A DNA stretch of 64,000 nucleotides from Beta vulgaris subsp. vulgaris. Its lineage: Eukaryota > Streptophyta > Magnoliopsida > Caryophyllales > Amaranthaceae. A program made the position numbers and the translations under genes. The notes beneath the pieces were generated by a model. The model worked only from the letters and a program-made list of their open reading frames with translations, searched no databases and had not been told where the DNA came from. This document shows, in pieces, positions 12,656 to 26,265 of this stretch. Numbering within the stretch: position 1 is the first letter of the stretch; each line of letters opens with the position of its first letter. The DNA lies in NCBI RefSeq assembly GCF_026745355.1, contig NC_079206.1, positions 434,001-498,000 on the forward strand. The letters are read 5' to 3'.

Positions 12656-12830
12656 GATAAGATTGGAAAGACGCCATGATTAGGTCATGGAGATCAAACC
12701 CCAATAGGACTCCTTGAGGGTGAGGTTTCCTTACCATCGCCCTCCTTCTAAGGAGTCTGACTTGCAAACTTGGTTGATTAAACCTAAACGATATGTCAGT
12801 ACAGTGGGGTTATTTATCTTACATACTTAA
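12656..12830 (+). mobile_element. tRNA-related SINE, forward orientation
   Basis: A perfect B box GATCAAACC (12692-12700) lies after a degenerate A region. It is followed by a body with GACTCCTTGAGGGTGAGG and CTTACCATCGCCCTCC. The same body type (GGAGGTGGAGATTTCCCCTTACCA) appears in the element in the lactate dehydrogenase intron near 42440, so the two probably belong to one SINE family. Confidence 0.5.
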
Positions 12831-14187
12831 AAAAATTAACTAACATTTTTGTGAAATGAAATCATTACTCACTAATTAAATAGTCTTGATAAACCGTTGT
12901 TAAATCACGCAAGTGAAATAAACGATGATTGATTGTCATACAAACTTGTATCAGGATTATCATCTTATAGTTGGGTTGAAGTCACATCTATACATTATGT
13001 TAAAAAACAAAAGCCACTAATGCTCCCCCCTAGTTTTCCCCTAGACTAGTTGGCTTCCGGCCTATTGAAGTCACACCTAATGCATCTTTTTTCTTTGAGG
13101 TGCCTAAATGCAAAACTACTAGGTCTAGTTATTTCTGGTTGAGGTGCTCAGTCTCATAATATAATATAGTACTTGCTTTATTTTTTTTTTGATTGTTTCA
13201 AAATGCAGTGTTTTTTTTTTTAATTCTACATTTTTTCATGATTTGTCTGAAAAAACCTTACCACCTTCATTTCTTTGCTTATTGAAAAATAGTGTTTTCT
13301 TTGTTTATTCAACCCTTTAGTCCCCATTTTTTTGGACTGGAAGAATTTGAACTGAATTAAATCAGGAGAAATTAATTTGCAAAGAGTAACTGAACTGAAT
13401 TGAAAATAAACCCAAAAGAATAGGGTCGGGCCTTAATTTTTTCACCCATTACTCTCCATTCGCTATCCTAGTATCATCTTTTTTTCCCCACACATGTTTA
13501 ATTAGCTTAATTCACGTGAAAATTGAGAAAAAAGTACTATATTATGGAACAAACTAAGTATTAGATATTGACTATGCGCACATCGAAATTTTCAATTTTG
13601 TTTATTTATCGGCCATTTCATAAAACAATTTAATCTAAAGTTGATCTTTTTCATCGAAAAAATTAAAAAATCGAGCATTATTATGGGATTACCTTGTATA
13701 CATATTAAAGCATTATTACCTACTTTTTGTTACCAATTTGTGTTCTCACAATGTTAATGTTAATAAGTAATTATGGAGAAAGAAAAGGATTGAAAGGACA
13801 ATGCAAGCAAAATTACTCCAAATAGTAATAAGCATGTATAATTATTATTAATGCATTGATTGATCAATGTTGATGGTGCTATATATTGTGCTATTGGAAA
13901 TACAATATGATCGATCCTTAAATAAATGCCCACAACTGAGAAATGAATTCGCGCCGTAGCGTATCTCTATCATATGGATTTTTGTCTACGAAAATAATCT
14001 TGTAGAAAAAGAACCAGAGGGGCCAGGACGATATCAATGTTCATATCTGCTTTTATTTCATGTGACTGCCGACCATTGTGCCTATGCATTTATTACTTGT
14101 ATGCTTATTGCTTAACATGTGTTTCATACAAATATATATTCAGAATTTTTTTTGTTGGGAAAGTATAAATATGATAACAATTATGGA
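12831..14187. other. Gene-free region, possible decayed MITE
   Basis: AT-rich DNA without a supportable gene. TCTCATAATATAATATAGTAC near 13150 and GTACTATATTATGGAAC near 13535 are partly complementary and could be the eroded ends of an old MITE with later insertions, but no target duplication is visible. Confidence 0.3.
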
Positions 14188-14318
14188 GGTAAGTTTTTTT
14201 ATCCATATGAGCCACACGAAGGCAGTATAAAGTATATAGAAAGGGAGGGGGATTCGAACCTGTGATTTATTGTTTAAAACAGCTCAATCTTAATCATTAG
14301 GCCGAGACATCTTTGGTA
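14188..14318 (-). mobile_element. tRNA-derived SINE
   Basis: On the minus strand CGGCCTAATGATTAAGATTG (A box region) is followed ~40 bp later by CAGGTTCGAATCC, a perfect B box, then CCTCCCTTTC and a 3' body ending GGCTCATATGGATAAAAAAA. A forward-strand relative at 58825-58935 shares the order GATTAAGATTGAG, CACAGGTTCAAATCC, CATCCC and GACTCATATAGATAAAAAC. Confidence 0.7.
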
Positions 14319-15562
14319 CTATAAAAGGTAAGTGGATAGGATAGAGGATAACTAATTGCAACAAGATTAGTATGTCGTGCCATACAAACTCTACATCTAT
14401 CGTGTATAGGTATTATTGTATTAATATCAATATATCATTAGTGTGTAAAACATTTACCTTTAACCTTAATAAATAAAAATATTTTGACATCTAACAAAGA
14501 CTTTAGGAAGGGTTGTAATCTTGGCATGCCTTTTATCTGGCTTTACCCTGCAACTGCAAGAATACAAGGAGAAATAGAACTGAAATGTAACTTTATAGAG
14601 GAAAAAGTTGTTAATTAGTATGAGATGTATGGAAGAAATGACTCACCCTCTTGTCAAGTCTGAATCCATAAATGAATTAGAGATTGATGCGAAAGCAACA
14701 TATTAAAGCATTACTTCAATATATACTTCATGCGTTCTGGAAATAAACGAAATGTTTCTCTCAAAAAGTTCTCACATAAAGAAGAGAAATATTTTCTTAA
14801 ATTCAAAACAAAGGAAGCATTATTTCCATTTTAAACGTGTATTGGTATTGTAAAATTTTTCCACGAATAAGCGTGGTAAATTTAGAGTGTTCTTAATAGA
14901 TCCAATGTGAAACTAGTCCACGGCTCAAGCTATGTACATAACATATACTAGTAGTTTTTTTTGTTTTTTTGAGGGGAAAGCCAAGCTAATATACATAACA
15001 TATAGTAGTTTGTGAGTACTTACTACTCACCTTTCAAGTACTCAAGTGATGATGAGATTTATGTTAAACTTTCTTCTTTTGATATTGTAAAGGATTGTGA
15101 ATACCTAATTAAGGCTTGTTAAAGATTAAATGAGCACCATCGACGTGCCTAGGTCATCAATGGGAGAACATCCTTTCAACATAAATAGGTACAAATATCC
15201 TTTTCGTAACAAAAAACAGTGTCCAAAAAATGATACTAAATAGAGTTAGTACATTCTATCAAACATATATTCCTATAGATAATAAAGGCAAAAACAACAT
15301 TGCAAAGCCTCAAGCTATAAAAAGTCAAGAATTCAAGGCTAAACTTGTATAATACACATAGAAGTAGCATATATTGATAACTATGTGTTTAAATACTCTG
15401 AACCACACATGTTAAGAGAGACCATGACCCATACGAATACGGGAAAAGAAACAAGTTTAAGACAAATCCAGTAACCGGCCATCTTTGACAAAATTGAAAT
15501 CATAAAGTAAGCTAACATGAAACATCATGGGACATTCATCCCCTTGCAAAGCTGGTCAAAAG
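14319..15562. other. Gene-free region
   Basis: AT-rich intergenic DNA between a SINE and a hAT MITE. I see no coding region, RNA gene or clear repeat in it. Confidence 0.5.
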
Positions 15563-16163
15563 TAGGGGTGTAAGTTATTTGGTTAAAAACCGAAAACCAA
15601 ACCAAACCAAACCAAACCGAATTAGTAATTTGGTTTGGTTTTTTTTAAAATTCGGTTTGGTTTGGATTCAAAAAAATTATTTTTTCGGTTTTTCGGTTTG
15701 GATTGGTTTTGGTTTTGGAAAACCGAATTATTGTCACTTAACATACGATTATACGAATTTTGTCAATTATTTTTTTCTCTTTCTTTTTTTTAATATTAAT
15801 TACGAAAATACAAAAATATTGTCACTTTAAATACAAATTATCAAAAAGTTTGGTTTAAATTCGGTTTGGTTTTTATCTTGGTTTGATTTAGTTTCATTTC
15901 GGTTTGGTTTGGATTTTGGAATATGAAAAAAAATTGGTTTGTTTTGGTTTGGATTTTGAAAGATAAAAAAAATCCGGTTTGGTTTGGTTTTTGGTTTCAT
16001 ATTTTGGTTTGGTTTGGTTTTTGGTTTCATATTTTGGTTTGGTTTGGTTTGGATTGAGTCGAATTTCGGTTTGGATTTGGTTTGGAAATTTCAAAACCGA
16101 ATTTATTTCGGTTTGGTTTGGTTTTGACCTAAAACCAAACCAAAAACCGAACTTACACCCCTA
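15563..16163. mobile_element. hAT-type MITE with GGTTTGGTTT internal repeats
   Basis: Perfect 14-bp terminal inverted repeats (TAGGGGTGTAAGTT at the left, its complement at the right) bound 601 bp. The element is flanked by the perfect 8-bp duplication GTCAAAAG (15555-15562 and 16164-16171), the signature of hAT transposition. The interior is dominated by variants of CGGTTTGGTTTGG on one side and their complements at the ends, so long open frames exist on both strands but are not genes. Confidence 0.92.
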
Positions 16164-16386
16164 GTCAAAAGACATCATGGTCCAAGAATCTGGTTCACAA
16201 GAAAAAGACCTGACCTATTTCTCCAACAAATTGTACTCGTCAAATCGAGAAATATATCATCAATACAAGAATCTGGTTCTTTCTCCAGTTCAAGCTATAA
16301 GATACAAGTAGCTAAGATATCTCGCATCGGACCGATAAAGTTATAGCAGCACTAAATCAACTGTTATTTTCTTGGATATTGAGCAA

Positions 16387-19300
16387 TCAAGCAGTGCTGC
16401 AGCTGAAAACAAAGGGCTTCACGAATTGAATAAATTCGGATGTTCGGATGCCCATCTTTAAATAGACCTCTCCACCTCCCAACCAGAAGAAATCAGGTGA
16501 AAGCTTTGCTATAGCTTCATCCAGTATCACCTGGGAAAGAAAACATTAAACATCAGTGCAATTTTTTCTCCAACCAAAATAAATCAAACACGAAATATGT
16601 ATACAGATAGTTAAAATCAAAGTTTCTCCAATAACGAAACTTAAGTGTAATGCATATTGCAATACGAAAAGTGAAAGGTATGATACTGACTTAGAGAGAG
16701 TTTGTCTTGACACACTAGAACAATAACATTTTACAATTGTTAGTGAAAAATTGCCTTAGGTTTAAAGCATTTTGCCTTTGGAAATCGGACATAGTCGATT
16801 GGCATTGTACTCTGTGCCCCAATTTTTTTAGTTATTCATATATTTAGAACTACTCATTTATTCATGCATTTTCTGATTTTTTTACTATATATTTTGTTAC
16901 TTTCTGTTTGTGAATTGTAAATCATTGGCGTGCAATTAGCAACTTAAAACTACTCCATGCATAAACAGAATTCGAAACTGGGATAAAAACCAAAACTTCT
17001 TTCAAGAGACACACACTCCAAAGGCATGACATGCTGGAACGCTTCATCCAATTACCAGTTCACAAATATAAGGGTTAAGTAGACCAGACTATAGCAAAAT
17101 AAGACTTCTGACACCCAAAATTTCAATCAAGACCCTAACATCAAACCTCACATTGAGGGATCCCAAGTGGTGAGGTCCAAGGACAATCTGATGGATGGAT
17201 TGCAAGGCAAAGGGTAGGGCCCAATAATATCTACCTATATAATAGAGACAGCCAGCCACAAACAGGACAACAAAAATAGATAGCTTGTCTAGACAACAAA
17301 TGCTCATGGGTTTACTTGCTGCAGGTACTAGCAGCAGGAGAAAGCAAACCACATGCAAGTATCAGAAAAAAGCCATGAATCTGATCCCTCTTAACTAATG
17401 CCAAGTACTGATATGTTGAAATGATAGAGATCTTGCTCAGAAAGCTCATACATAATAATCCCTAACAACCACTGATATGCATTTAAAAAAAAATATCATA
17501 GACATCGCCACGTGAACAAATACTAAATCCTTATGTACTTAATTAAAAACTATGATTGTTTCATCACAAGGGGTAATTTCACAAAAAAGAATCACATTTC
17601 AAGGGAATATTTTCAAAATAGGCTTTCTAGATAGTTGAGAACAGAATTCAATTACCGGTATGTCTGTCTTCATGCCAATGCATGTAACAGCATTATGCCC
17701 AAATCCCGTTAAGTTGTTTGATAACTCCTCTGGAGCAAGCCTCACTGACCAAACAAATAATAGTCAGATCTTGAGCGTGCAAAGTGAAAGGATCACTCAG
17801 AAGTAGACTGATGATCAAAATCTCAGTAGCTGAGACAGCAATCCTGAAGCAAGGAAGTAACAAACAACATTCTTCTTATTCGAAACAACTTACTACCAGA
17901 TGAATGGAACAGATACAAATTGAGCTGAAAGTCTGCCAGACATGAATACCACAGAAAATCCTAGACAGGAGCTCATTTTAACTACAACCTGACATATATT
18001 TACTCAATTACAGCTAGAAAGTTTTTCAAAAGGCAAGTTACTTAAACTTTGAATTGATGTAACTTCACATGGGTGGAAATAAAGGGGAAATAAATGAAAG
18101 GGATGAAAATTCAATTTGGCTCACCAAAATAACAAGCAAAGGCACTTAACAGTTAGAAGTTTCTTAGATTTAATGAATTGCTGCAAACAATTCGCAAATA
18201 AAACAAAAAGGAGTAAGAGAATGGGTACTCAGTATACACTGATGGTCCTCTTTGTTCCCTTGCTGCATTTTCCTTTTAGTTTGCAACAAAATAGTTCAGG
18301 ACATAAGAAATCAAAAACACTTAAAAGAACAACAATTAATTTGGGAATATAATGACCTATAAATATACAAGCATGATAACAGCTTCGAACAAAGTTAAAA
18401 TTTTAAATCACGTATCGCCCATATGGACAAATCAAAACAACCAAACTACAGTTTCTAAAAATCAATTTCTGTCGGATCAGCTGTGTCCGAAGAATATATC
18501 CCATTCACAACTGACAGTCAAGATAAAATGATTTACACAGTGGTAAAAACTTCACTCACAGTTAAATTTCTTTTTGGGCACTTTGCCCTCATTGAGTGAA
18601 TATAGGTAATTCTTGACCATTTCTGCATTAAATCTTGCAGTATACTGGGAAAAAAGAATACACTGGAATCAATAACCCATAAGCTGTAAATAATTTATGA
18701 AGATAAGAGGCAGATGAGAACCTGTACAACAGCAACATAGAACTTTGAATTATTGCGGTTGTTACAATCAATTACGTGAGACTGTGCTTGAGTATTCACC
18801 TGGAGCAAAAGTGAAAATTCAGATAAGAGATAATTGCAGCTGAAGTGTACACCAACTCCAAATCCAGACCCACCCTCCTCCCAATGGACAAAATTGGGTA
18901 CTGTTCAATACCTTCACACACAGGTTTTTTTTAATCTTCAGCGTAAGCTGACATTATGGGGATCTTTCTTTGAGAATATGCATCATAACAAGATTATTAT
19001 AACCAGCCCCAACACCACAAAAACAGATTAGAATAAACAACTGTGGATAAAAAAAAATGCATACAGGTATTCCATCAGTAGAGTAACTTAGTTGGACAGG
19101 ATCAGATTGACAAACTGCTGATTTACATGTCTAACATCATACTCCATCCTGAAATGACATTCCACTTCAAAGATGCACTTTCCAACAGTCACCTTTTGCC
19201 GGATAAGAAGAATTCGGCTATATGCAAGCTAGAGCATGAGGTAACAATGGTTTTGGTTGTTTTATTGTCAAGAATTCAATCTCAGATCATCAGAGTATAT

Positions 19301-22300
19301 TCCATTGTCCTCTATCTGATACATTGTCATTTGGGACTTCATAAAGATTTATATAATTGGTCAGGTGAAGGAAGCTCGATCATATTCCCTAAGGTTCCTT
19401 TCTTCTTTGTTTGAGAAGGGGGAGTACACGATTAAACATGTTACATGTGTAGTACCATTCAGCGTAACTTTCCCCTATCAATCTAACAGGTTCCGGCCAG
19501 CCAGAACTAATCTCTAGGATGGGCAATTGGAACTTAAGACTACCAAAAGAAAGAAGAAAGTTGGATAACAAAAAGGTTAATTTAATCTAAGCATAATTAT
19601 GACATCTGACAGCTCGGTAGTATGAGCTGCAAAACCATCAATCGCAGAAAAAAAATTCACCAACTTGCTAACTCACTGCTAGCTAAAAGCCTAAAAGTCA
19701 TCAAATATGGCCCAAAAAAGCAATGCAGGATTAGCTTAGTTCATTATTGCTAAAGTTAACACAAATTTTCCGTACATGAATTCTCGATCAAATGTACACG
19801 GGAGCTGAAAACAGTTCATTTAGAGCGACCATGCGCATCAATCAAGGAACTTCAGGAGTTCGGATTAGGATTCCTTCAAAATGTGAGTGATGTCTAGGTG
19901 TGATGCTTGTGTTGAGCTAATCATAACTCTTCTCCTCAGTCTTCATTGTGTCTACTGTGTTCTTGTTGCTCATTAGACCATGCACCAAAAAGAAGACCCA
20001 CAGCTCGTGAATTACCTTCGACCGAATTCATGTTGTGTCTTGAATATTAAGCAAAATAGCTGACTTGTACACAAAGGATGAGTTTTGGTGGCTAAAATTT
20101 ATCACTTATGTGGGTGTCCAATGGCTATAATTCTGGCTGACATAATGTTATAATGAGTAGCCATCAGTATATTGAGTACTAAAAGAGAGTGCTGAAAGAG
20201 CTCATCAGGAGCATTGTGAAGCTGAAGCTGAACACTACCTCTTCAGGTCAAAAGGATAGGATGCCTCCAAGGAGCTGAGGAGCAGTAATAAGAATCACTC
20301 CTATTTTTACTTTTCATATTTAGTAAATGTTGTCCCATTCTCCACCTCTCTATTGAATGTTCCACATATGCCTATATGTCCTATTCCAAATACTTTCTCG
20401 GATTTTCTCCATATTTTTAGTAGCATACTGCAGTTCTATAACAATCTATATCCTGATATTAAGGGGAAATGAAATCCTTATATTGAAAAAAAAAAATTAG
20501 GGAATATGGTTTGAATTAACATTTTAGGACATGCCAAACCAATAAAAAAACGGTAGAGAAACATGTAGGATGGAAGGAGTGAAATGTTGTGAACTCAAGA
20601 TGGCAGATGACAAGGCTATAAATTTGATGTAACAGGCTCTTCACTAATATGACGAGCTATGAACCAGTATTAAGATTATCAAGTTGACTCATCATTATGC
20701 TTGAATTTTCGTATTGGCATTTGGTGCAAAATTACTAGTAGAACTTTATTCAGAATAGCCTCTTTTAGTCTTTACTAATCTTGAATAGATATAACCTAAA
20801 GATGACAACATTCATGCTGGGTATTAATTCTCTTATTTTTTGCATATCTATGTACTAGTTATTCACATGAAGGCGATAAGAAGTAAAACAGAAAGAAAGA
20901 CTCCCAAAGCGGGAAAAACAGAAGAAAAAAAACAGCAATGACAACTCAGATACCCTCAAAGAGACAGAATGAAAAATTATCAAATGATTGATCCCTACCT
21001 TCCCCAAAAACATTGATGTTTCTCCGGATACTTAAAGCTGCTAGATCAAAGCCATGCTGCTCATGGCTTGGATATTTTTCGCATCGTAGAAGCATTTTTG
21101 AAAATTCTCACCGTCTCAATAAGATTATTATCAAAAATCAAACAAGAAGCCATTGTGCTAATAAATATGCTCATCCATCCATTGCCGCATTGGAAATCAC
21201 TGGCTTGGGACAATCAACCAAAAAAAGGGGAAGCAAACCAGTTTGGCGGTTTCTCAATTGTATTCTGATAGAGCAGCGAATAAGTAGCTGAAAGTAGAAG
21301 TAATGAATTTCTCCATAGCAATAAGGTCTCGTACAGTAAAGAATCTCATTTACTATTTTTGGAGAGAGCCCTACATCCCCCCCTATGGTGTATAAAGAGT
21401 TAGTGAAAAGGCAAGTATGGAGTATGTTGGTAATACAGTTATTGACGGACAGGAGTCACAGACTCACAGGATATTACATCAAAAAAAAAATGAGGTGGTA
21501 GCATTTTTGCTCTTAAAACATAGGCAAAGAGAGCAGTGTGGTCAAATTCGGGATCGAGAAAGCGAGAAGCTACTGAGTTTTGGAGAATCACCAGTAGCAG
21601 CCATTAGGATAGGTGAACGCATCAATATAACTATCAGGAAAGGTATCTGTTGCCAAAAGGTATGACTCATTTACTACAATAGCAAGCTCTTAAATTGTAA
21701 AGCAAAAGAGGTACAACCGTACAAGAACAGCCCCCTCCCCCCCCCACCCAACCCAAGCCTTCTCAACAGGTTTTGTTAGGAGTGTACAGCTTTGAAATAC
21801 ACTTTAGTTAACACTACACTGGTAATGAAATATGACATATGAAGTTTTATAGATTATATAACCTACAGCATAACATTGATATTATAACGTACTCCCTCCG
21901 TCCCATATAGTATGCACCATTTTCCTTTCTGGGATGTCTCCAAGCTCCACCTATTTTATTTGGATTCGGTCCTATTACTTAACTCTCACATAACAACATG
22001 TGATCCCACCATTTCACTTGATCTATATTTCACCAAATTCACTCCACCAGTCAATAAAATTGTCAAACCCACAGCATACTATAAGGGACAAAAAGCGGCA
22101 ACAACTATTGATATACTTGTACTAGAAAACAACTTATATATCGGAAAACATACAAATTTGGCAAATAGACCACATAATATAAAATGAGGACGTAGTGTAC
22201 ATAATTGGCCATGAGAAAATGTTTCGCAAAAGTATTCAAATTGCCACTATGAACAAAAATAATCGAGCTAGCTCATGAGCTACTGGAGTTGATATACCCA

Positions 22301-23639
22301 TTAAAGCTAGACCAAAATTCAACCTCGAGTGAGCACTAATGGATCTTGAACTCTACAACGACTTGAGCTTCACATACTTGAATGGCAGTACAATGTTCAC
22401 AAAAAACTTATGGAACATCCGGATATTTGCAAAAAAAAAAAAACACACACACACATTAGTAGGAGTTTTATGATATGAAGTAGCAATTGATTAGCTACAG
22501 CCAGTTGTTCAAGTTCAAAATAAACTCAAGTTTGGCTCGATTAGCAAGTTCAGACAAGCTTAAAACTTGGAAGCTAAAAGAGTTCAAGCTTGGTTCGACC
22601 TCAGTCTGAGTACTGCAACGGAAGGCAAGCTCACTCAACCGTGAGTGCGGCTCATCATTGCAAACAAGTTCTTTCTCAACCTATTAAAGAAGGTGACTTT
22701 TTGGTCTAACATTCCTATTCAAAGACCAATATCAAGTACTCTCGGACTAGAGTATGGACAGAAAAATGACTTCCTGCACACACAACTGTTGATTTCTCGA
22801 AGCTATCTAGTATCCAATTGCATTCAACGGTGCAAGGAATCGGTATTTCTCCATTAATAATCTCAAGAAAATGCAACATCATCACAAAACAAACAAAAAA
22901 TCAAAATTAAGGCAACCTTGATGGTTCAGAAACAGTATACTTCCTCCGTTTCATAATACTCCCTACACTTTCGTTGTGAGAAGTTTCATATTACTTGCTA
23001 TACTTTTTTTGGGCAATAAACTCTCTCTATCTCTCTCCACTTACATGAGTCCCTTTTCTTTTTACTCTCTACCTCTTTCTTCTCCAAAAATTACCTAAGA
23101 CTCCGTGAATTGAGAAGTATAACGACTAATATGAAATGGAGGGAGTACACAAAATGGCATTGTCGAATATTGAGATTGATAAAATGAAAAACAAGGAATC
23201 ACGAATTCACCATAGTATAAACTATAGAGTATATTCATTTGACAGCACATTAGAGTATACTGTGTACGATCGTGATTGCATAATTGGGGTAAAATCAATT
23301 GAAAAATCTCAGAGAAAGTAATGCAGTAATTAATAAAAATAGAGAAATAACGAAAGAAAGGAGAAGTTGTACCAGAACAATGCTTTTACAAAGATGATGA
23401 ATAGAAGGAGCAGAGAGGAGGTGTCGTCTGGCTTCAAGAGGACGATCGTAGTAATCGGAGGGAACAACCTTGAAGCTGAAGTCATTAACGCCATTAACGC
23501 GCAATATGGCGGAGAGACGCTCAGCAGTGGCATCATTGGCGGCGTCGTCGTCGTCAGATGGGGAGGAGAGAGAAAGTTGAAACTCAAGGTGCGCTATTCT
23601 TTCCAGAATTCGTCTTTGAATTCTTTCTAACTCCTCCAT
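16387..23639 (-). CDS. YbaK/aminoacyl-tRNA synthetase-associated (ProX-like) domain protein, five exons
   Basis: YbaK/ProX-type domains hydrolyse mis-charged aminoacyl-tRNAs; the substrate of this plant subfamily is not deducible here. Exons on the minus strand are 23373-23639, 18722-18799, 18560-18644, 17656-17744 and 16387-16530. All borders are GT-AG, all phases join, and the product is 220 residues. The N-terminus MEELERIQRRILERIAHLE looks helical and is followed by a low-complexity Ser/Asp stretch. The domain runs from about residue 85 (SIVLVNTQAQSHVIDC) through YTARFNAEMVKNYLYSLNEG and LTGFGHNAVTCIG to DFFWLGGGEVYLKMGIRTSE. Intron 1 is unusually long (4573 bp) and hosts two MITEs. A hAT MITE sits 113 bp upstream of the start codon. 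Domain recognition is from memory of the family. Confidence 0.85.
21892..22197. mobile_element. Diverged Stowaway-like MITE in intron 1 of the YbaK-domain gene
   Basis: The left end CTCCCTCCGTCCCATATAG follows TA. The right end (AAAATGAGGACGTAGTG, then TA) is a poor complement, so the right boundary is tentative. About 306 bp. Confidence 0.55.
22940..23145. mobile_element. Stowaway-like MITE, 206 bp, in intron 1 of the YbaK-domain gene
   Basis: Terminal repeats CTTCCTCCGTTTCATAATAC and ...ATGAAATGGAGGGAG are flanked by TA. The interior (TATTACTTGCTATACTTT, ACTCTCTACCTCTTTCTTC) is closely matched by the element at 30709-30913, so the two are siblings. Confidence 0.85.
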
Positions 23640-23751
23640 CTCTATGGTACTCCTAGTTCTTTCTTTACACTCGCCTCTATAGTCTCTCTCTCTCCTAAAT
23701 TCAGTTTGGTTTTGCCATCAAAATTTTGGGCCTGTCTTCTCGTCTCGTGGC

Positions 23752-24288
23752 TAGAGATGGCCACTGGTACGGGCTGCGCGAGATGGTCCGTAGGTTCTAG
23801 TGGATCTGGTTGAGATTTCACAGTCCAGGATGGGATCGTGAAATTTACAGTTTGGGTGGACTGGTCTACGGGCTGAAAAATCTTAACATGCACCGTTTGT
23901 TACCGGTTTTTACGGTTCGAGAAACGGTTCTTACATAAAATCTTTAATATTAATTAAAATATATACAATTATTAATAGTAATGAATAATTTCATTACTTT
24001 TGAATTTGATTGAATTATAATATATGCAATTTGATTAAAATATATACAAATTTGATTAATATATACACAATGTGGTTGAATAATTACTTGGGCTGGGCCG
24101 GTTCATGGTTTGGTTAGACTGCTTTCGTAGACCGGACTGGGTGGTTTTAGTAGAGGACTTTCTTGGGTCGGACTCAAAAAATCTAGCCCACGATCCACCC
24201 ATCAATTTCACAGTTCGAATTGGGCTAGATCGGGCTTTTCGCGGGCTCAGCCCCCACGGCGCAAGAGGCGGACTGTTGGTCATCTCTA
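23752..24288. mobile_element. hAT-type non-autonomous element, 537 bp
   Basis: Terminal inverted repeats TAGAGATGGCCA and TGGTCATCTCTA match with one mismatch. They are bounded by the perfect 8-bp duplication CTCGTGGC (23744-23751 and 24289-24296). The interior is GC-rich at both ends (GGCTGGGCCGG, GGGCTAGATCGGGC) and AT-rich in the middle, with no transposase. It is inserted just upstream of the YbaK-domain gene and may alter that promoter. Confidence 0.9.
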
Positions 24289-24296
24289 CTCGTGGC

Positions 24297-25961
24297 CATA
24301 TGGCCCATATTACTTTACTCTCATTCGTAGTCTTAAATTTTGAAATCTTTTTTAAGGTAAGATGAAGGGGATCGCTTGAGCAAATAAGAAGAATCGGAGA
24401 ATTTCTCAAATGAGTTCCATGAGGTTTGATTCCTAAATTTCAGAAATATGAGAAAGAAAGCGATATCACTACGCGACCACCTCAGCCTCAAAGATGTTGA
24501 ATGTTAATGTACAAATCTATTTTTTAAATCTGGTTAATGCATGCAATTCGTCATGTTTCATCCGTCTTTCAAGCATTAGTTGATATGGTTTCATTTTATT
24601 TGTGGATGTTATAAACTAGGAAGCACTTAATTGGGTTCAAATCAACTACTTGAAGAGAAGTTATTTGTTGCATTTTATATTGAAATTCATAAAGATTTTA
24701 ATAGTTATTTATATGGTACAAGGATTTGAGAGAATTAGGAAAGGTAGAAATGAAAAAATAATGGGAAAGGACAACACACTAAAATCCTAATGTTAAAACA
24801 TAATACAAAAGGGAATACGGCAAAAGGGAATATGGCAATATCGAAAGACACTACGGACTTAATTGGCTTGAGCTTTAATATGAAGACCTACTAAGTAAAA
24901 AAATTCAAATTCAGAGAAAAGTCCTAAAACATTTAAGGAAGGAATTTTTTTAGAAAAAACAAAACTTTGCTGCATATAGTATGCCTATTGACATTATTTA
25001 ATCTATAAAGAACAAGTTAAACATACTTAAATATTAATGATCTAATTCAGGCTAGCTAGTAGGACTTGTCTTACTTTCTTTATCATATTAGGTGCATCAT
25101 ATCATGACTTAATGTTTCTATGTATGACTTGGCTAATTAAGTTTTTTTTACAATTTTTTAGGGTTGACTTGTTTAAGAGCTTAAGCAATCTTATTTTATT
25201 TTTGGTGAAAAGCTATTGTGTGGCCCCCTGGCCGGAACTTTTTTCTTGAATTTATCTAATATTGTCTAATTTGACAAGGAAATATAAACTGGATTATTAA
25301 GTATTCAAAAACTAGAGTTGTGGCACCTAGTTTTACATTCGGTGATCATCTAGTTTTGCAATTTGCATAGCACATGGTTTAGTAAAGTGCTGTTTATATG
25401 CGCACTTAATTTACTAAGCCAACACCACCCAAAATAACGAACATTCCTAGGTTAGGTACGGTATATACTATGTTCTGTTTTTGAAAGTTTCACCTTTGCT
25501 AAATCTAGTGTGGAAATTCATGTTTCAAGGATGGGAGAACACGCATTCCTTCGAGTGATTTTTTGCCTACTGATTAATGACTTCTACGGCGATATGACTA
25601 AATTTGAAGATCAATCTGACCACCAAATAAATTTGAGAAATTTATTCAACAACTTACTTGCGTGCATGCATGCGCAATAATTACTTTGTTCAAGAATTTG
25701 TTTGGCAAATTACAATGGAATTTATGTATTATTATGTTGTAGTGTTTGAGAATGGTTGTATTAGTTTGGTGATGGCTGGTGTGGTTTGGTGTTGTAGTAG
25801 TGTATCAGTATAGTTAACAATGAGAAGTGAGAGTGAAGATCTTGTCGGGGTGGGAGAGGGTAAGGGTAGCTTACGATTAGCACGAGCTACAAATTAAGTA
25901 AAAGTTCCATTGCAAATCAATCTCTTATGGCATGATCGCCATTGAGGCATTATATATAGGA
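24297..25961. other. Gene-free region
   Basis: AT-rich intergenic DNA between a hAT MITE and a Helitron. No gene or clear repeat could be supported. Confidence 0.5.
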
Positions 25962-26265
25962 CTAGCTTTTAACCCGTGCAAAAATGCACGGGAAGTTTAT
26001 TTTTTGAGATAATTGCGTACATCAAATGTAATATCTGTAAATATTGTTGCAACATATTTTGAAACACTTAAAGTTCGCATGCAATATAAATCATAAAAAT
26101 CTGAGGTAAAAAAAATACATGTCAACAAAGTGGATGAAAATAAAAATTAATTATTGAGTAACATTAATAATAAGAGTATTTAACCAACATTCTGAAATAC
26201 TTCTTTGTACACTACGTTCGTGGTAACATTTGATGTTCCACGTTCTTTATCAACTATTAAAATTT

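Noticed and set aside
15579..16164. Low-complexity open frames rich in Lys-Pro-Asn or Phe-Gly-Leu-Val-Trp on both strands
   Set aside because: They come from GGTTTGGTTT repeats of a hAT MITE.
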